Below, one piece after another: positions 1 through 7,604 of a stretch of DNA of 64,000 bases (position 1 is the first letter of the stretch; each line of letters starts with the position of its first letter). The stretch lies in assembly GCF_002214465.1 (NCBI RefSeq), contig NZ_CP015101.1, positions 689,013 through 753,012 on the forward strand, in the 5' to 3' direction. A program made the position numbers and the translations under genes. The notes under the pieces are model-generated. The model did not search any database and was not told the DNA's origin. It was given only the letters and a program-made list of their open reading frames with translations. This stretch comes from Thermococcus barossii (GTDB taxonomy: Archaea; Methanobacteriota_B; Thermococci; Thermococcales; Thermococcaceae).

Positions 1-66
1 CTCGAACGGATTCACGGCCCAGGAAATGCTGAACCCTGGGCCATCGGACACAGTTTTGGTATTCAT
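1..66 (-). CDS. Start of an unidentified protein (partial, runs off left edge)
   Basis: An ATG on the minus strand (complement of 64-66) opens a frame that stays open to the window edge, giving 22 residues that begin MNTKTVSDGPGF. A good Shine-Dalgarno site (GGTGAT) lies just upstream of the ATG. A TATA-like TTTAAA at about 128-136 (minus strand) would start transcription near 105-110, at the edge of the palindrome at 87-104. The visible residues are too few to assign a family. It would be divergent from the zinc-ribbon operon to its right. Confidence 0.5.
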   Translation of the reverse strand, partial: MNTKTVSDGPGFSISWAVNPFE

Positions 67-86
67 CTCAATCACCCATTGTTGAA

Positions 87-104
87 TATCCAACATGTTG
101 GATA
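87..104. promoter_or_regulatory. 18-bp perfect palindrome, probable operator
   Basis: TATCCAACATGTTGGATA is its own reverse complement. Outside it, ATTGT (78-82) and ACAAT (107-111) form a looser second pair of arms. It sits between the minus-strand TATA-like box (about 128-136) and the start codon of the leftward gene, close to the expected transcription start, which is where archaeal repressors usually bind. No regulator of known specificity could be matched. The rest of 105-278 holds only promoter-like AT-rich sequence, including a plus-strand TATA-like box at about 238-246 for the next gene. Confidence 0.55.
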
Positions 105-278
105 CTACAATCAATAGGCACATTTGAGTTTTAAACCTTCGGTTCCAACTTCGAAACCTAAGTCGTTTTAAGAGTTACACATGGAGAGTTTCATCTCAAA
201 CACAGGGAAAAAGACTCTGAATTTCGAATGCGTCACTCTTAAATACTAAAAAGACGCCTAAGTATAAGAGTGGTGCCT

Positions 279-1292
279 ATGGAAGCCGGTTTTAGATGTG
301 AGCGCTGTGGAGCTCCCCTTGAGGTTTCTCCGGAAACCATCGTTGCGATATGCCCTTACTGTGGTTTTCCAAACCACATAAGTGGCAACCTGAAGACTGA
401 AAACATCCATATCGTCCCAACGATAGACAAAAACGCCATAGCCAAGGCCTTCTGGGATCGCGTTAACCGGGACTTCGACCTGAAGAGGATGAAGGAACAG
501 ATTGAGATAGTTGACATCGAAGGCCACTACGCCCCGTACTGGGTGGGCGATGTTCACGTTGAGGGTGATGTCGAGTACATGGTGCGAGAAGAGGAGTGCC
601 ACACCGATTCCGAAGGCGAAACCCACTGCCGTACCGTGGAGCGGTACTACCATGACTACGTTGATGAAACCCTCGGCCTAATAGGCCCCGCCAGGAGACA
701 GGTCAAGAGCTTTGGCGTTGACGACATCATCGTCCACTACTCCCGCCACAGGCCGAAGGGGAAGAAGCTCCTTGAGCTGGACGAGGAGGAGTGGGGCAGG
801 ATAAAGCTGGAGATACTCAACACCGAGATAGACGAAACCCAGGCCAAGATGATAATGAGGGAGGATGCCATAGACGTCATAAGGAACCGCTATTCGGCCA
901 AGGCGGACAGAATAGAGCGCTTCGACATAACCGCCGACGAACCGAGGAACGTCTCCCTGATTCTCCTCCCGATGTGGACGGTCTACTATAAACACGAGAA
1001 CTCGATATACCACGCCGTCTTCGCTGGCTGGGACGGAAAGGACGTCGCCGCCACCGAGCCCATGCCAATCTGGAGACGCGCCCAGTATCTGACGGGCGTA
1101 GTCCTCGGCGTCCTGATAGGTGCCGCTGGAGCAGCTTACGGCGGTGCCAACGGCTCAGCACTGGTTTCGGTGCTCTCACTGATAATCGGCGCCGGCGCGG
1201 GAGGCTACTTCGGCTCGCTGGTTCTGGAGGGACAGAGGACGGAGAGGAGCACGGGGTTCATGGGAAACTTCATGGGAGGACTTAAGAGGTGA
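279..1292 (+). CDS. Zinc-ribbon membrane protein, first gene of SPFH operon
   Basis: 337 aa of unknown function. An N-terminal zinc ribbon of the CxxC...CxxC type (CERC, CPYC) is followed by a mostly charged soluble region and a Gly/Ala-rich C-terminal hydrophobic stretch at about residues 265-315 that could span the membrane once or twice as a glycine zipper. The start is uncertain: ATG 279 is preferred, but an in-frame GTG at 270 lies about 27 bases from the TATA-like box at 238-246 and could be a leaderless start, as no Shine-Dalgarno is visible. The next gene, which has the same architecture, starts 5 bases after the stop. Probably a membrane-associated partner of the SPFH protein at 2698-3702; this is inference. 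Confidence 0.8.
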   Translation: MEAGFRCERCGAPLEVSPETIVAICPYCGFPNHISGNLKTENIHIVPTIDKNAIAKAFWDRVNRDFDLKRMKEQIEIVDIEGHYAPYWVGDVHVEGDVEYMVREEECHTDSEGETHCRTVERYYHDYVDETLGLIGPARRQVKSFGVDDIIVHYSRHRPKGKKLLELDEEEWGRIKLEILNTEIDETQAKMIMREDAIDVIRNRYSAKADRIERFDITADEPRNVSLILLPMWTVYYKHENSIYHAVFAGWDGKDVAATEPMPIWRRAQYLTGVVLGVLIGAAGAAYGGANGSALVSVLSLIIGAGAGGYFGSLVLEGQRTERSTGFMGNFMGGLKR

Positions 1293-1297
1293 TTCAG

Positions 1298-2191
1298 ATG
1301 GAGGTTCAGTGTCCAACCTGCTCGGCCAGGTTCAAGGTTCCCGACACGGTGAGCGTGGTAACGTGCCCCTACTGCGGAACCACCTTCCACCTGGAGACCG
1401 GGGAAGAGGCCGGCGAGCACTTCTTCTTCCCGCCGATGAGAAAAGACGCCGGTGGTGTTCTGCTCAAGTTCCTCTCAAGGCAGTACGGCGCCCCGGCCGA
1501 CATAACCGGGGCAAAGGTGACTAAAAAGGAACTCCACTGGGTGCCGGTTTACTTCTTCTACCTTCACGGGAAGAGCAGGCGGTGGTCAACGATAGAGGAA
1601 GTCCGCTTTGTGGGAATACCAGCTGGTTCGCCGTTCCAGGGGCTTCTCAAGGACTACCCCTTCCCCATCAGGGGCAAGCGCTTCTTCGACGAGGCAGTGG
1701 TCAGGAAGGGCAGGTACTATGAGCCGGAGATGTCGAGGGAAGAGGCGGAGGCTATGGCGAGGAAGCTCATGGAGAGTGCATTGCTGAGCGAGGCTTCGCA
1801 GGAGGACAAATCCCTGGGAGACTTTGAGATAGAGGTGAAGTACCAGGGACTCGTTCACTATCCCCTCTGGGAGGTTCACTACGAGTACGGCGGAGAAGGC
1901 TTTGCCGGCTACGTCGACGGCACCGACGGGAGGGTCGTTCAGGCAGAGTACCCGCTCATGAGCGGGGCGAGGAAGAAGGCCAGCCTCCTGGGGGCAGGTG
2001 TTCTCGGAGCGGGCCTGGTATTTGGCATAGCCGCGGCCGGCATTTACGGGAGTGCCTGGGGCCTCATCGGCGGACTGGTCTCAGCCGGCGCTGGAGCCTT
2101 TGGCATATTCCGGAAAGGAGCCGTAAAGAGGAGAAAGGTCAGCGAGGTTATGAGGCTCAACAAGGGCAACCTGTATTTCAAGCCTATGTGA
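1298..2191 (+). CDS. Zinc-ribbon membrane protein, second paralogue-like gene
   Basis: 297 aa of unknown function. It repeats the plan of the preceding gene: N-terminal zinc ribbon (CPTC near residue 6, CPYC near residue 24), a soluble middle with aromatic WxVxxxYxY patches, and a C-terminal Gly/Ala-rich membrane segment at about 230-270 followed by a basic tail. ATG 1298 is chosen because GAGGTGA lies 5 bases upstream; a GTG at 1289 overlaps the previous stop but has no good ribosome site. The spacing indicates one transcript with the flanking genes. The two proteins may form a heteromeric membrane complex. Confidence 0.8.
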   Translation: MEVQCPTCSARFKVPDTVSVVTCPYCGTTFHLETGEEAGEHFFFPPMRKDAGGVLLKFLSRQYGAPADITGAKVTKKELHWVPVYFFYLHGKSRRWSTIEEVRFVGIPAGSPFQGLLKDYPFPIRGKRFFDEAVVRKGRYYEPEMSREEAEAMARKLMESALLSEASQEDKSLGDFEIEVKYQGLVHYPLWEVHYEYGGEGFAGYVDGTDGRVVQAEYPLMSGARKKASLLGAGVLGAGLVFGIAAAGIYGSAWGLIGGLVSAGAGAFGIFRKGAVKRRKVSEVMRLNKGNLYFKPM

Positions 2192-2201
2192 GGTGTTGGT
2201 T

Positions 2202-2696
2202 ATGGGAAAGGAAACATCGATAGTTGAGAAGCTCGAACTCGTCATACCGGGCTTCCACGGTTACAAGAAGAAGGAGCTCATAAGGGAGGACGACAGGCTC
2301 GTCCGTGGAAAGGTGGCCGATACTCTTGCCCTGGCCAGGAGGGAGATGGAGCGGGCCCTACAGCGCTGCGCCATGGTAAGCTGTGCCCAGCTGGTGGCTA
2401 TAGACAACCTGAGAAAGAAGCTCATGGCCCTGGAGAGCAGGGTGAGGCACGCAGAGGCCGGTTATCGGGGCTACTTCGACAGGGTGAAGTTCAAGGAAGA
2501 GGAGCTTAAGAGACTAATCGAGTACGACGCCAAGATGATAGAGCTGGCCGAGGAGATACTGAACGAGGTTAAGGCCCTGAACGGCCAGATAGCAAATCCA
2601 CAGGCTCTGGGCATGGCCGTTCTGAACCTCGACGACAAGCTGATAAACTTCGAGGAAGTCCTTGGCAAGAGGATGAGCTTCGCGGCGGGTGAGTGA
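2202..2696 (+). CDS. Helical (coiled-coil) protein of SPFH operon
   Basis: 164 aa, no signal peptide or membrane segment. It is predicted almost entirely helical: charged heptad-like stretches run from about residue 35 to 145. An N-terminal patch, PGFHGYKKKELIREDDRLVR, looks like a conserved family signature, but I cannot name the family. ATG 2202 follows a GAGGTG site; a GTG at 2193 is less likely. The next gene begins one base after the stop. Its size and helical build recall PspA-like membrane-coating proteins, but no sequence similarity is claimed. Function unknown. Confidence 0.75.
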   Translation: MGKETSIVEKLELVIPGFHGYKKKELIREDDRLVRGKVADTLALARREMERALQRCAMVSCAQLVAIDNLRKKLMALESRVRHAEAGYRGYFDRVKFKEEELKRLIEYDAKMIELAEEILNEVKALNGQIANPQALGMAVLNLDDKLINFEEVLGKRMSFAAGE

Positions 2697-2697
2697 G

Positions 2698-3702
2698 ATG
2701 GTGCAGGTTATAGAGTGGGTAAACCCCGGTGAGGACGAGATAATCTGGCGCTACCCCAACGAGGTCATCAAGTGGGGTGCCCAGCTGATAGTCCACGAGT
2801 ACGAAGTGGCAGTCTTCATGCGCGACGGCAAGATCTACGACGTTCTCGGCCCCGGAAGGCACACGCTGACGACGCAGAATCTGCCCCTTCTCTACAAGCT
2901 CGTCGGCGGTTCAAACAGCCCCTTCAAGGCGACGGTAATTTTCGTCAGCATGAAGCAGTTCCAGGGGCGTTATGGAGGAGAAACGCAGACGAGGGAGCTC
3001 GCCCCGGTCAAGTACTATGGAGTATACTGGTTCAAGGTCGCTGACCCCGTTCTCTTCATCACCGAGGTCGTCGGCGGCCAGAGCCTCTACGACACTGCTG
3101 ACGTCACCAAGTTCATTCGCGCCTACTTCAACGAGGGCATGATGAAGCACCTCTCAGCTTACTCAATCGTCGATCTCTTCCAGAACCTCGACATGGTCAG
3201 CACGCAGGTCAAGGTCAAGCTCATGGAGGACTTCCGCAGGCTCGGCCTTGAACTGGTCGATGTGAAGATTGAAGGTGTGAACACGACCGACGAGTGGCGC
3301 CAGAGGCTCTTCTGGATAATGCAGACAGGAAACGCCCAGTATGTCATGCAGATGGACACGGCGAAGCAGGTCGCGGCGGAGCTTGGGAAGAGTGAGGGGG
3401 CCGCGATAGGCACGGGAATGGTGGTGATGCCCCAGCTCCTTCAGCAGCCGGCTCAACCAGCCCAGCCGGCACAGCCCTACGCCGGTGGGGGCGTTCCGCC
3501 TGCAGGATACCAGCAACCGGCACAGCCGGGAGCACCGGCTCAGCAAGCGGGCCAGGAGATATGCCCCTACTGCGGCAAGCAGATTCCAGCCGGAGCGCGC
3601 TTCTGCCCCTACTGCGGGCACGAGATCAAGCGCTGCCCCAACGGCCACATAGTCCCGGAGGGGGCGAAGTTCTGTCCCGTCTGCGGGGCGAAAATAGAGT
3701 GA
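2698..3702 (+). CDS. SPFH/band-7 domain protein with C-terminal double zinc ribbon
   Basis: 334 aa. Residues about 20-225 look like an SPFH (stomatin/prohibitin/flotillin) domain of the virion core protein/YdjI type, with the VLGPGRHTL signature followed by the beta-strand and helix pattern. A low-complexity Pro/Gln/Ala linker (about 240-283) leads to two zinc ribbons (CPYCG...CPYCG and CPNG...CPVCG, about 284-330). No N-terminal membrane helix is obvious, so membrane contact may be through the two membrane partners upstream. ATG 2698 has GGTGAG just upstream. Such proteins organise membrane microdomains in other organisms; here that is inference. A T-rich run at 3705-3717 probably ends the operon. 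Confidence 0.85.
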   Translation: MVQVIEWVNPGEDEIIWRYPNEVIKWGAQLIVHEYEVAVFMRDGKIYDVLGPGRHTLTTQNLPLLYKLVGGSNSPFKATVIFVSMKQFQGRYGGETQTRELAPVKYYGVYWFKVADPVLFITEVVGGQSLYDTADVTKFIRAYFNEGMMKHLSAYSIVDLFQNLDMVSTQVKVKLMEDFRRLGLELVDVKIEGVNTTDEWRQRLFWIMQTGNAQYVMQMDTAKQVAAELGKSEGAAIGTGMVVMPQLLQQPAQPAQPAQPYAGGGVPPAGYQQPAQPGAPAQQAGQEICPYCGKQIPAGARFCPYCGHEIKRCPNGHIVPEGAKFCPVCGAKIE

Positions 3703-3720
3703 GCTTTTTTCTTTACACTT
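3703..3720 (+). terminator. T-rich transcription terminator
   Basis: A run of six T followed by more T-rich sequence directly after the stop codon of the SPFH gene. Oligo-T tracts without a hairpin are the usual archaeal terminators. It lies between convergent genes. Confidence 0.5.
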
Positions 3721-3742
3721 TTTGAGAGCAACGTTCAGGGGC

Positions 3743-3961
3743 TCACTTCTCCAGCTCGCCCTTCAGCCTCAGGTACTCCTCCTTCGTGAGGGGAAAGTCC
3801 CTCGCCGCTTTGAGGAAAGAATTTACCAGCTTAACCTGCTGGCTGAAGACCTCATCGGGGTTCTCCTTGAGCCATTTAACGTAGAGCCTTATGAAGGCCA
3901 GCCTTTCCTCCATGTCGCGCTTAGAAGGAAACTTCGACGCCGAGCTTTTTTGCGTGTTCAT
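3743..3961 (-). CDS. Small hypothetical protein
   Basis: 72 aa, charged, probably all helical, with no Cys pairs, signal or membrane segment. ATG at 3961 is chosen because AGGTGA sits 7 bases upstream; a longer in-frame version beginning at 4006 would overlap the end of the aminopeptidase gene and run through its own TATA-like sequence. It follows the M42 peptidase by about 40 bases on the same strand and may be co-transcribed. No function can be assigned. Confidence 0.6.
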   Translation of the reverse strand: MNTQKSSASKFPSKRDMEERLAFIRLYVKWLKENPDEVFSQQVKLVNSFLKAARDFPLTKEEYLRLKGELEK

Positions 3962-4002
3962 TTGAAGTTCACCTGCCTCTTGTTTAAAAATTAGAAAGGG
4001 CC

Positions 4003-5022
4003 TCAAACCCCGAACTTCCCCTCAATGTAAGCCTTCATCAGCTCCTTCGTCGCGAGCAGGCCCTTGACGTGCGTCCTCTCCATGCCGTGGCTGGCGTGGA
4101 CGCCGGGCCCGATTAGGGCAACCCTGAAGTCCCAGCCGGCCCTCAGAGCCGCTGAACCGTCGGAGCCGTAGTAGGGGAAGACATCAACGACGTGCGGTAT
4201 GCTCCTCTCCTCGGCCACCTCGATGAGCTTCGTCGTCATCTCGTAGTCGTAGGGGCCGCTTGAATCTTTGGCTGCTATGGAAACGGCCGTCTCCTTTCCG
4301 GCCACCCCTTCGCCAACCACGCCCATGTCAACGACGAGGAGCTCCTCGGTGGTGGGTGGATAGCCAGCTGAACCGCCGTGCCCGACCTCCTCGTAGGGCG
4401 AGAAGAAGAACGCCACCTGGAGCTTTTCAAGGGCCTTGGCACCCAAATCGAGCATAAGGTCTATCATAACAGCCACGCTCGCCTTGTCGTCGAGGAAGTG
4501 GGCCTTGACGAAGCCATTTACGTACTCAAACTTCGGGTCAAAGGCTATGAAGTCGCCCGGTTTAATACCGAGCTTCTCTGTATCTTCCTTCTTCTCGACA
4601 AGCTCGTCTAGCCTTATGTACATGTTCTCCTCCTTGCGCTCCTTCTTTCCGGCTTCCCTGTTCACGTGGACGCTGGGGTTCTTGAGAAGGAGCGTTCCAC
4701 GGTACTTCTTCCCGGAGCGGGTGACTATCGTGCAGTACTCACCCTCGAAGGCTGGCAAAAGCAGTCCGCCGACGCGGGTGAAGCTTAGATGCCCGTCGGG
4801 CAGGATTCCCTTCACCATCGCGCCGAGGGTATCAACGTGGCCCGCCACGACGAGCTTCGGCTCTGGATGGTTGCCCGCTATCAGGGCGCCCTTGTTGGTG
4901 TAGTACGTTCTGATTCCTGCCTCGTTGAGCTTTCTCTCTATGTGAGCCAGGACTTCCTTCGTATAGCCCGTTGGGGAGGGTATCTCAAGGATCTCCCTCA
5001 GAATCTCGACCGCCCGTTCCAT
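4003..5022 (-). CDS. M42 family metal-dependent aminopeptidase (TET-like)
   Basis: 339 aa, usual length for archaeal M42/tetrahedral aminopeptidases, which release N-terminal residues from peptides in the cytosol. The metal-site motifs are present: AGHVDT near residue 60, the HFLDDK region near 175, YEEVGHGG near 215 with the catalytic Glu pair, VDMG near 237, and HASHGMER near the C-terminus. The peptidase is expected to bind two metals and form dodecamers, as known in Pyrococcus. The ATG follows GGTGGT, and a TATA-like box (TTTTTAAC) lies at about 5050-5058 on the minus strand. Confidence 0.9.
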   Translation of the reverse strand: MERAVEILREILEIPSPTGYTKEVLAHIERKLNEAGIRTYYTNKGALIAGNHPEPKLVVAGHVDTLGAMVKGILPDGHLSFTRVGGLLLPAFEGEYCTIVTRSGKKYRGTLLLKNPSVHVNREAGKKERKEENMYIRLDELVEKKEDTEKLGIKPGDFIAFDPKFEYVNGFVKAHFLDDKASVAVMIDLMLDLGAKALEKLQVAFFFSPYEEVGHGGSAGYPPTTEELLVVDMGVVGEGVAGKETAVSIAAKDSSGPYDYEMTTKLIEVAEERSIPHVVDVFPYYGSDGSAALRAGWDFRVALIGPGVHASHGMERTHVKGLLATKELMKAYIEGKFGV

Positions 5023-5069
5023 TTAGACCACCGTCTAAAAGAGGGAAAAGGACGTTAAAAAGGAAACGC

Positions 5070-7568
5070 TCAGTCGAGCCTTCCGTTGTTCGGGCCTATG
5101 AGGGCGTAGTAAGTATTACCAGCCCAGAGGTAGAAGTAGTTGTCGTACCGATTGATGTGGCAGTAGCAGTAGTCCTCACCGTAAACGGCATCGGCGGTGA
5201 AGGGCACCTCGAAAGCCTGGTCGAGGACAAGCTCCGGCTCGTCCCAGAAGATAGTAGCGTTGTATATCCTCAGCTCACCCGGCAGGGCAACGACCAGCTG
5301 GTAGTCATAGGTGTTGTACATCAGGGAGAATGCCTGGACGTTACCGTCAACGCCGACCCCTCCGTGGATGTCTATGTAGGGGACAAGCTCGTCGTTGTCA
5401 TCATACTTGGACCCGAGGTCGAGCCAGTAGAACTTCCCGTCGCGGAGAAGGGTTACGATGCCCTCGTGGTAGTTGTAGCTAATCTCGCCGGGCAGGTTTT
5501 CGGAGAGGGTGTAGAGGTGCCACTGGCCGTAGCCGTATCCCCCGCTGGTGTCGAGGTAGTAGAAACCGTCCCCGGCCCGTATTATCAGGCCGTCCCCGTA
5601 GGAGTCCCTGAACACGCCGGTAATTTTCCCGGGCAGTGTGAAAGTTCTCGGCTGGACGGGGTTCAGCCCTTCATCGTCCGCATAGTAGAGGTCATCGTCG
5701 GAGTATGTGAAGACGTACAGCTTATCACCCTTCCAGGCCACGTAGCTGTAGTCACCGCTCGCTATGTCGGTAACGCCGTCAGCGGCGATGTCCCAGGAGA
5801 CCCAGCTGGTGTAGTTCAGCACCCGCAGGCTGGCGTCTCCCTCTTCTTCATCTTCGATCTCGTAGTCGTAGGCCAGGTAGAGTTTTCCATCTGGGGACGC
5901 AAAGAAGACCTCATTCCCGTAAATGCCCATCGCAACGTCCTTAACCTTCGCCGGAAGAACGTAGGCCTCGCCGTAGTACGACCGGGTAACGTCTTCTCCA
6001 TCCATGTATTTGTTCTTTAAGCCCCCACCGTCAACGCGGTAGAGGACGTTACCGACCGCAAAGTATCCCCACGAGAGGTCAGAGAGCTCGTAGGTCGTCT
6101 TTCCGATGAACCATGGTTCAACGTTCCTGAAAGTTGGCTCTCCGTTGACCTCGACGGCCACACCCCTGAGCCCGCCAAAATCAACCGTCTTTACTGTGAA
6201 AGCACTGAAGAGGTCTCCACCCTGTGGAGCCTGGGTCTCGGTCTCCGTTGAGGTCTCGCCTCCAGTTTCGCTTTCCGTTTGTGTGCCTTCAGTGCTCTCC
6301 CCTTCCTCTCCAATCCAGAGGTAGTAGAAGGCCTTATCGGTGCCCCAGGAGGATACCTTTATCCCACCGTTCTCGTCGTCAATCGTTGCGACGAGCCAGG
6401 TAGGCTCCATCGGGAGTTCTGCAGAGAATGCCTTGTCGAGCTTTTCACCGCTCAGGGTGTAGAGGTCGAGTGACTTCCCTCCAATGCCGCTGATTTCAAG
6501 CTCCTCCGGATAATCTAGGTCGGGCATGTGGATGAAGACCCTTTCATAGCCCGGAAGTTCAAGGGTTTTGGAAGATGTTATCTTTCCATCCCTTACCCAC
6601 ACTATGTGCAATGTACTGCCATCGTAAACGGCTACCGCGTCCTTCTCGGAGAGCTGAGCGGACATCATGTCACCTTTCACCGGGTAGGTGTCGCCAACCT
6701 CGGGGCTGTCTCCCATCTTTATAACTGTCAGCCCCTCGTCGCTCAGCACGTATATCCCGTTCCATCCTATGATAACGTCTCTGATGTTCGAGAAGCTGAA
6801 CTCTTTGGGCTGTGGCTTTTCGTCGTTGCCTTCGATCAAGTTGTTGAGACTCTCCACGGTAAAGGCCAGGATGTAAACCTTCTCGTTGTTCCAGGCCACG
6901 TAGTAGACGTGCTCTTCAGAGTAATCCGCACCTGAGAAAAGCCTTTTGGCGTTCAGACTCCACGTTATGTCCTTCTCGATTTCAGTAAGGTACGTAACCT
7001 GAGGCTCATCCTCGCTCGGCCAGTACTCGTAATCGCTGGAGTATCTCAGAAGGTGCAGGGTTCCCCCGTCGTCCAGGGCCACTATTGTCCTGGGCAGACC
7101 GGAATAGCTTGCATCCCTCAGCTGGAAGGGTATCCTGAGAACTGGATATTCCACCCCTTCAATTTTCCCGCTCTCAAGGTAGTCCTCCCCGTACGTCGGA
7201 AGCTCGTACAGTGCGTAGAGGAGGCCATTTGAGTAAAACCATCCGTCCGTCTGGAACTGGGCTTTGAACGAGCCGCTGTCGCTTACCCAAGTTGCTCCCT
7301 GCACCCATATCTTCAGACCCCTTGCTCCGTTCGTGACCTCGTCGAAGTGCAGCATTGAGGCTATCTCCTCAAGCGTTTCCGGTGAGGACGTTCCTTCGTG
7401 TGAGGGCTCTTCCGATGTTGCCGTTCCTGTTTCTGCTGTATTTCCGGACTCTTCCGTCGGGCTTTCGCTCATTGTGGGACTTTGGGTTTTTTCCGAGGGA
7501 TTGGATCCTCCCATGCATCCGCTTATCAGCACAACCAGCACGAGCGCAAGTACGAGGAGTTTTTTCAT
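5070..7568 (-). CDS. Large secreted lipoprotein, beta-propeller-like
   Basis: 832 aa. An N-terminal signal peptide ends in a lipobox (LISGC, Cys near residue 18), followed by a Ser/Thr/Glu-rich linker (about 20-60). The body consists of repeating short beta-strand patterns (VYILAF, LYVFTY, KLYLAY) in two blocks separated by a second Thr/Glu/Ser-rich linker at about residues 410-435, which suggests two propeller-like domains. Gene order and the same lipobox and linker style as the protein at 11181-12350 suggest they are related. It is the last gene of a five-gene operon, 36 bases after the previous one. Ligand or partner unknown. Confidence 0.8.
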   Translation of the reverse strand: MKKLLVLALVLVVLISGCMGGSNPSEKTQSPTMSESPTEESGNTAETGTATSEEPSHEGTSSPETLEEIASMLHFDEVTNGARGLKIWVQGATWVSDSGSFKAQFQTDGWFYSNGLLYALYELPTYGEDYLESGKIEGVEYPVLRIPFQLRDASYSGLPRTIVALDDGGTLHLLRYSSDYEYWPSEDEPQVTYLTEIEKDITWSLNAKRLFSGADYSEEHVYYVAWNNEKVYILAFTVESLNNLIEGNDEKPQPKEFSFSNIRDVIIGWNGIYVLSDEGLTVIKMGDSPEVGDTYPVKGDMMSAQLSEKDAVAVYDGSTLHIVWVRDGKITSSKTLELPGYERVFIHMPDLDYPEELEISGIGGKSLDLYTLSGEKLDKAFSAELPMEPTWLVATIDDENGGIKVSSWGTDKAFYYLWIGEEGESTEGTQTESETGGETSTETETQAPQGGDLFSAFTVKTVDFGGLRGVAVEVNGEPTFRNVEPWFIGKTTYELSDLSWGYFAVGNVLYRVDGGGLKNKYMDGEDVTRSYYGEAYVLPAKVKDVAMGIYGNEVFFASPDGKLYLAYDYEIEDEEEGDASLRVLNYTSWVSWDIAADGVTDIASGDYSYVAWKGDKLYVFTYSDDDLYYADDEGLNPVQPRTFTLPGKITGVFRDSYGDGLIIRAGDGFYYLDTSGGYGYGQWHLYTLSENLPGEISYNYHEGIVTLLRDGKFYWLDLGSKYDDNDELVPYIDIHGGVGVDGNVQAFSLMYNTYDYQLVVALPGELRIYNATIFWDEPELVLDQAFEVPFTADAVYGEDYCYCHINRYDNYFYLWAGNTYYALIGPNNGRLD

Positions 7569-7604
7569 ATCAACACCCCCTCAAATGGTGAAAGAAAAGA
7601 AAGT

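Noticed and set aside
61-111. SurR (GTT-N3-AAC) site in the left palindrome
   Set aside because: The palindrome has the opposite arrangement (AAC-N2-GTT) and does not match that motif.
4971-6020. Plus-strand open frame opposite the 832-aa lipoprotein
   Set aside because: Shadow frame with low-complexity Val/Glu composition; the minus-strand gene has lipobox and beta repeats.
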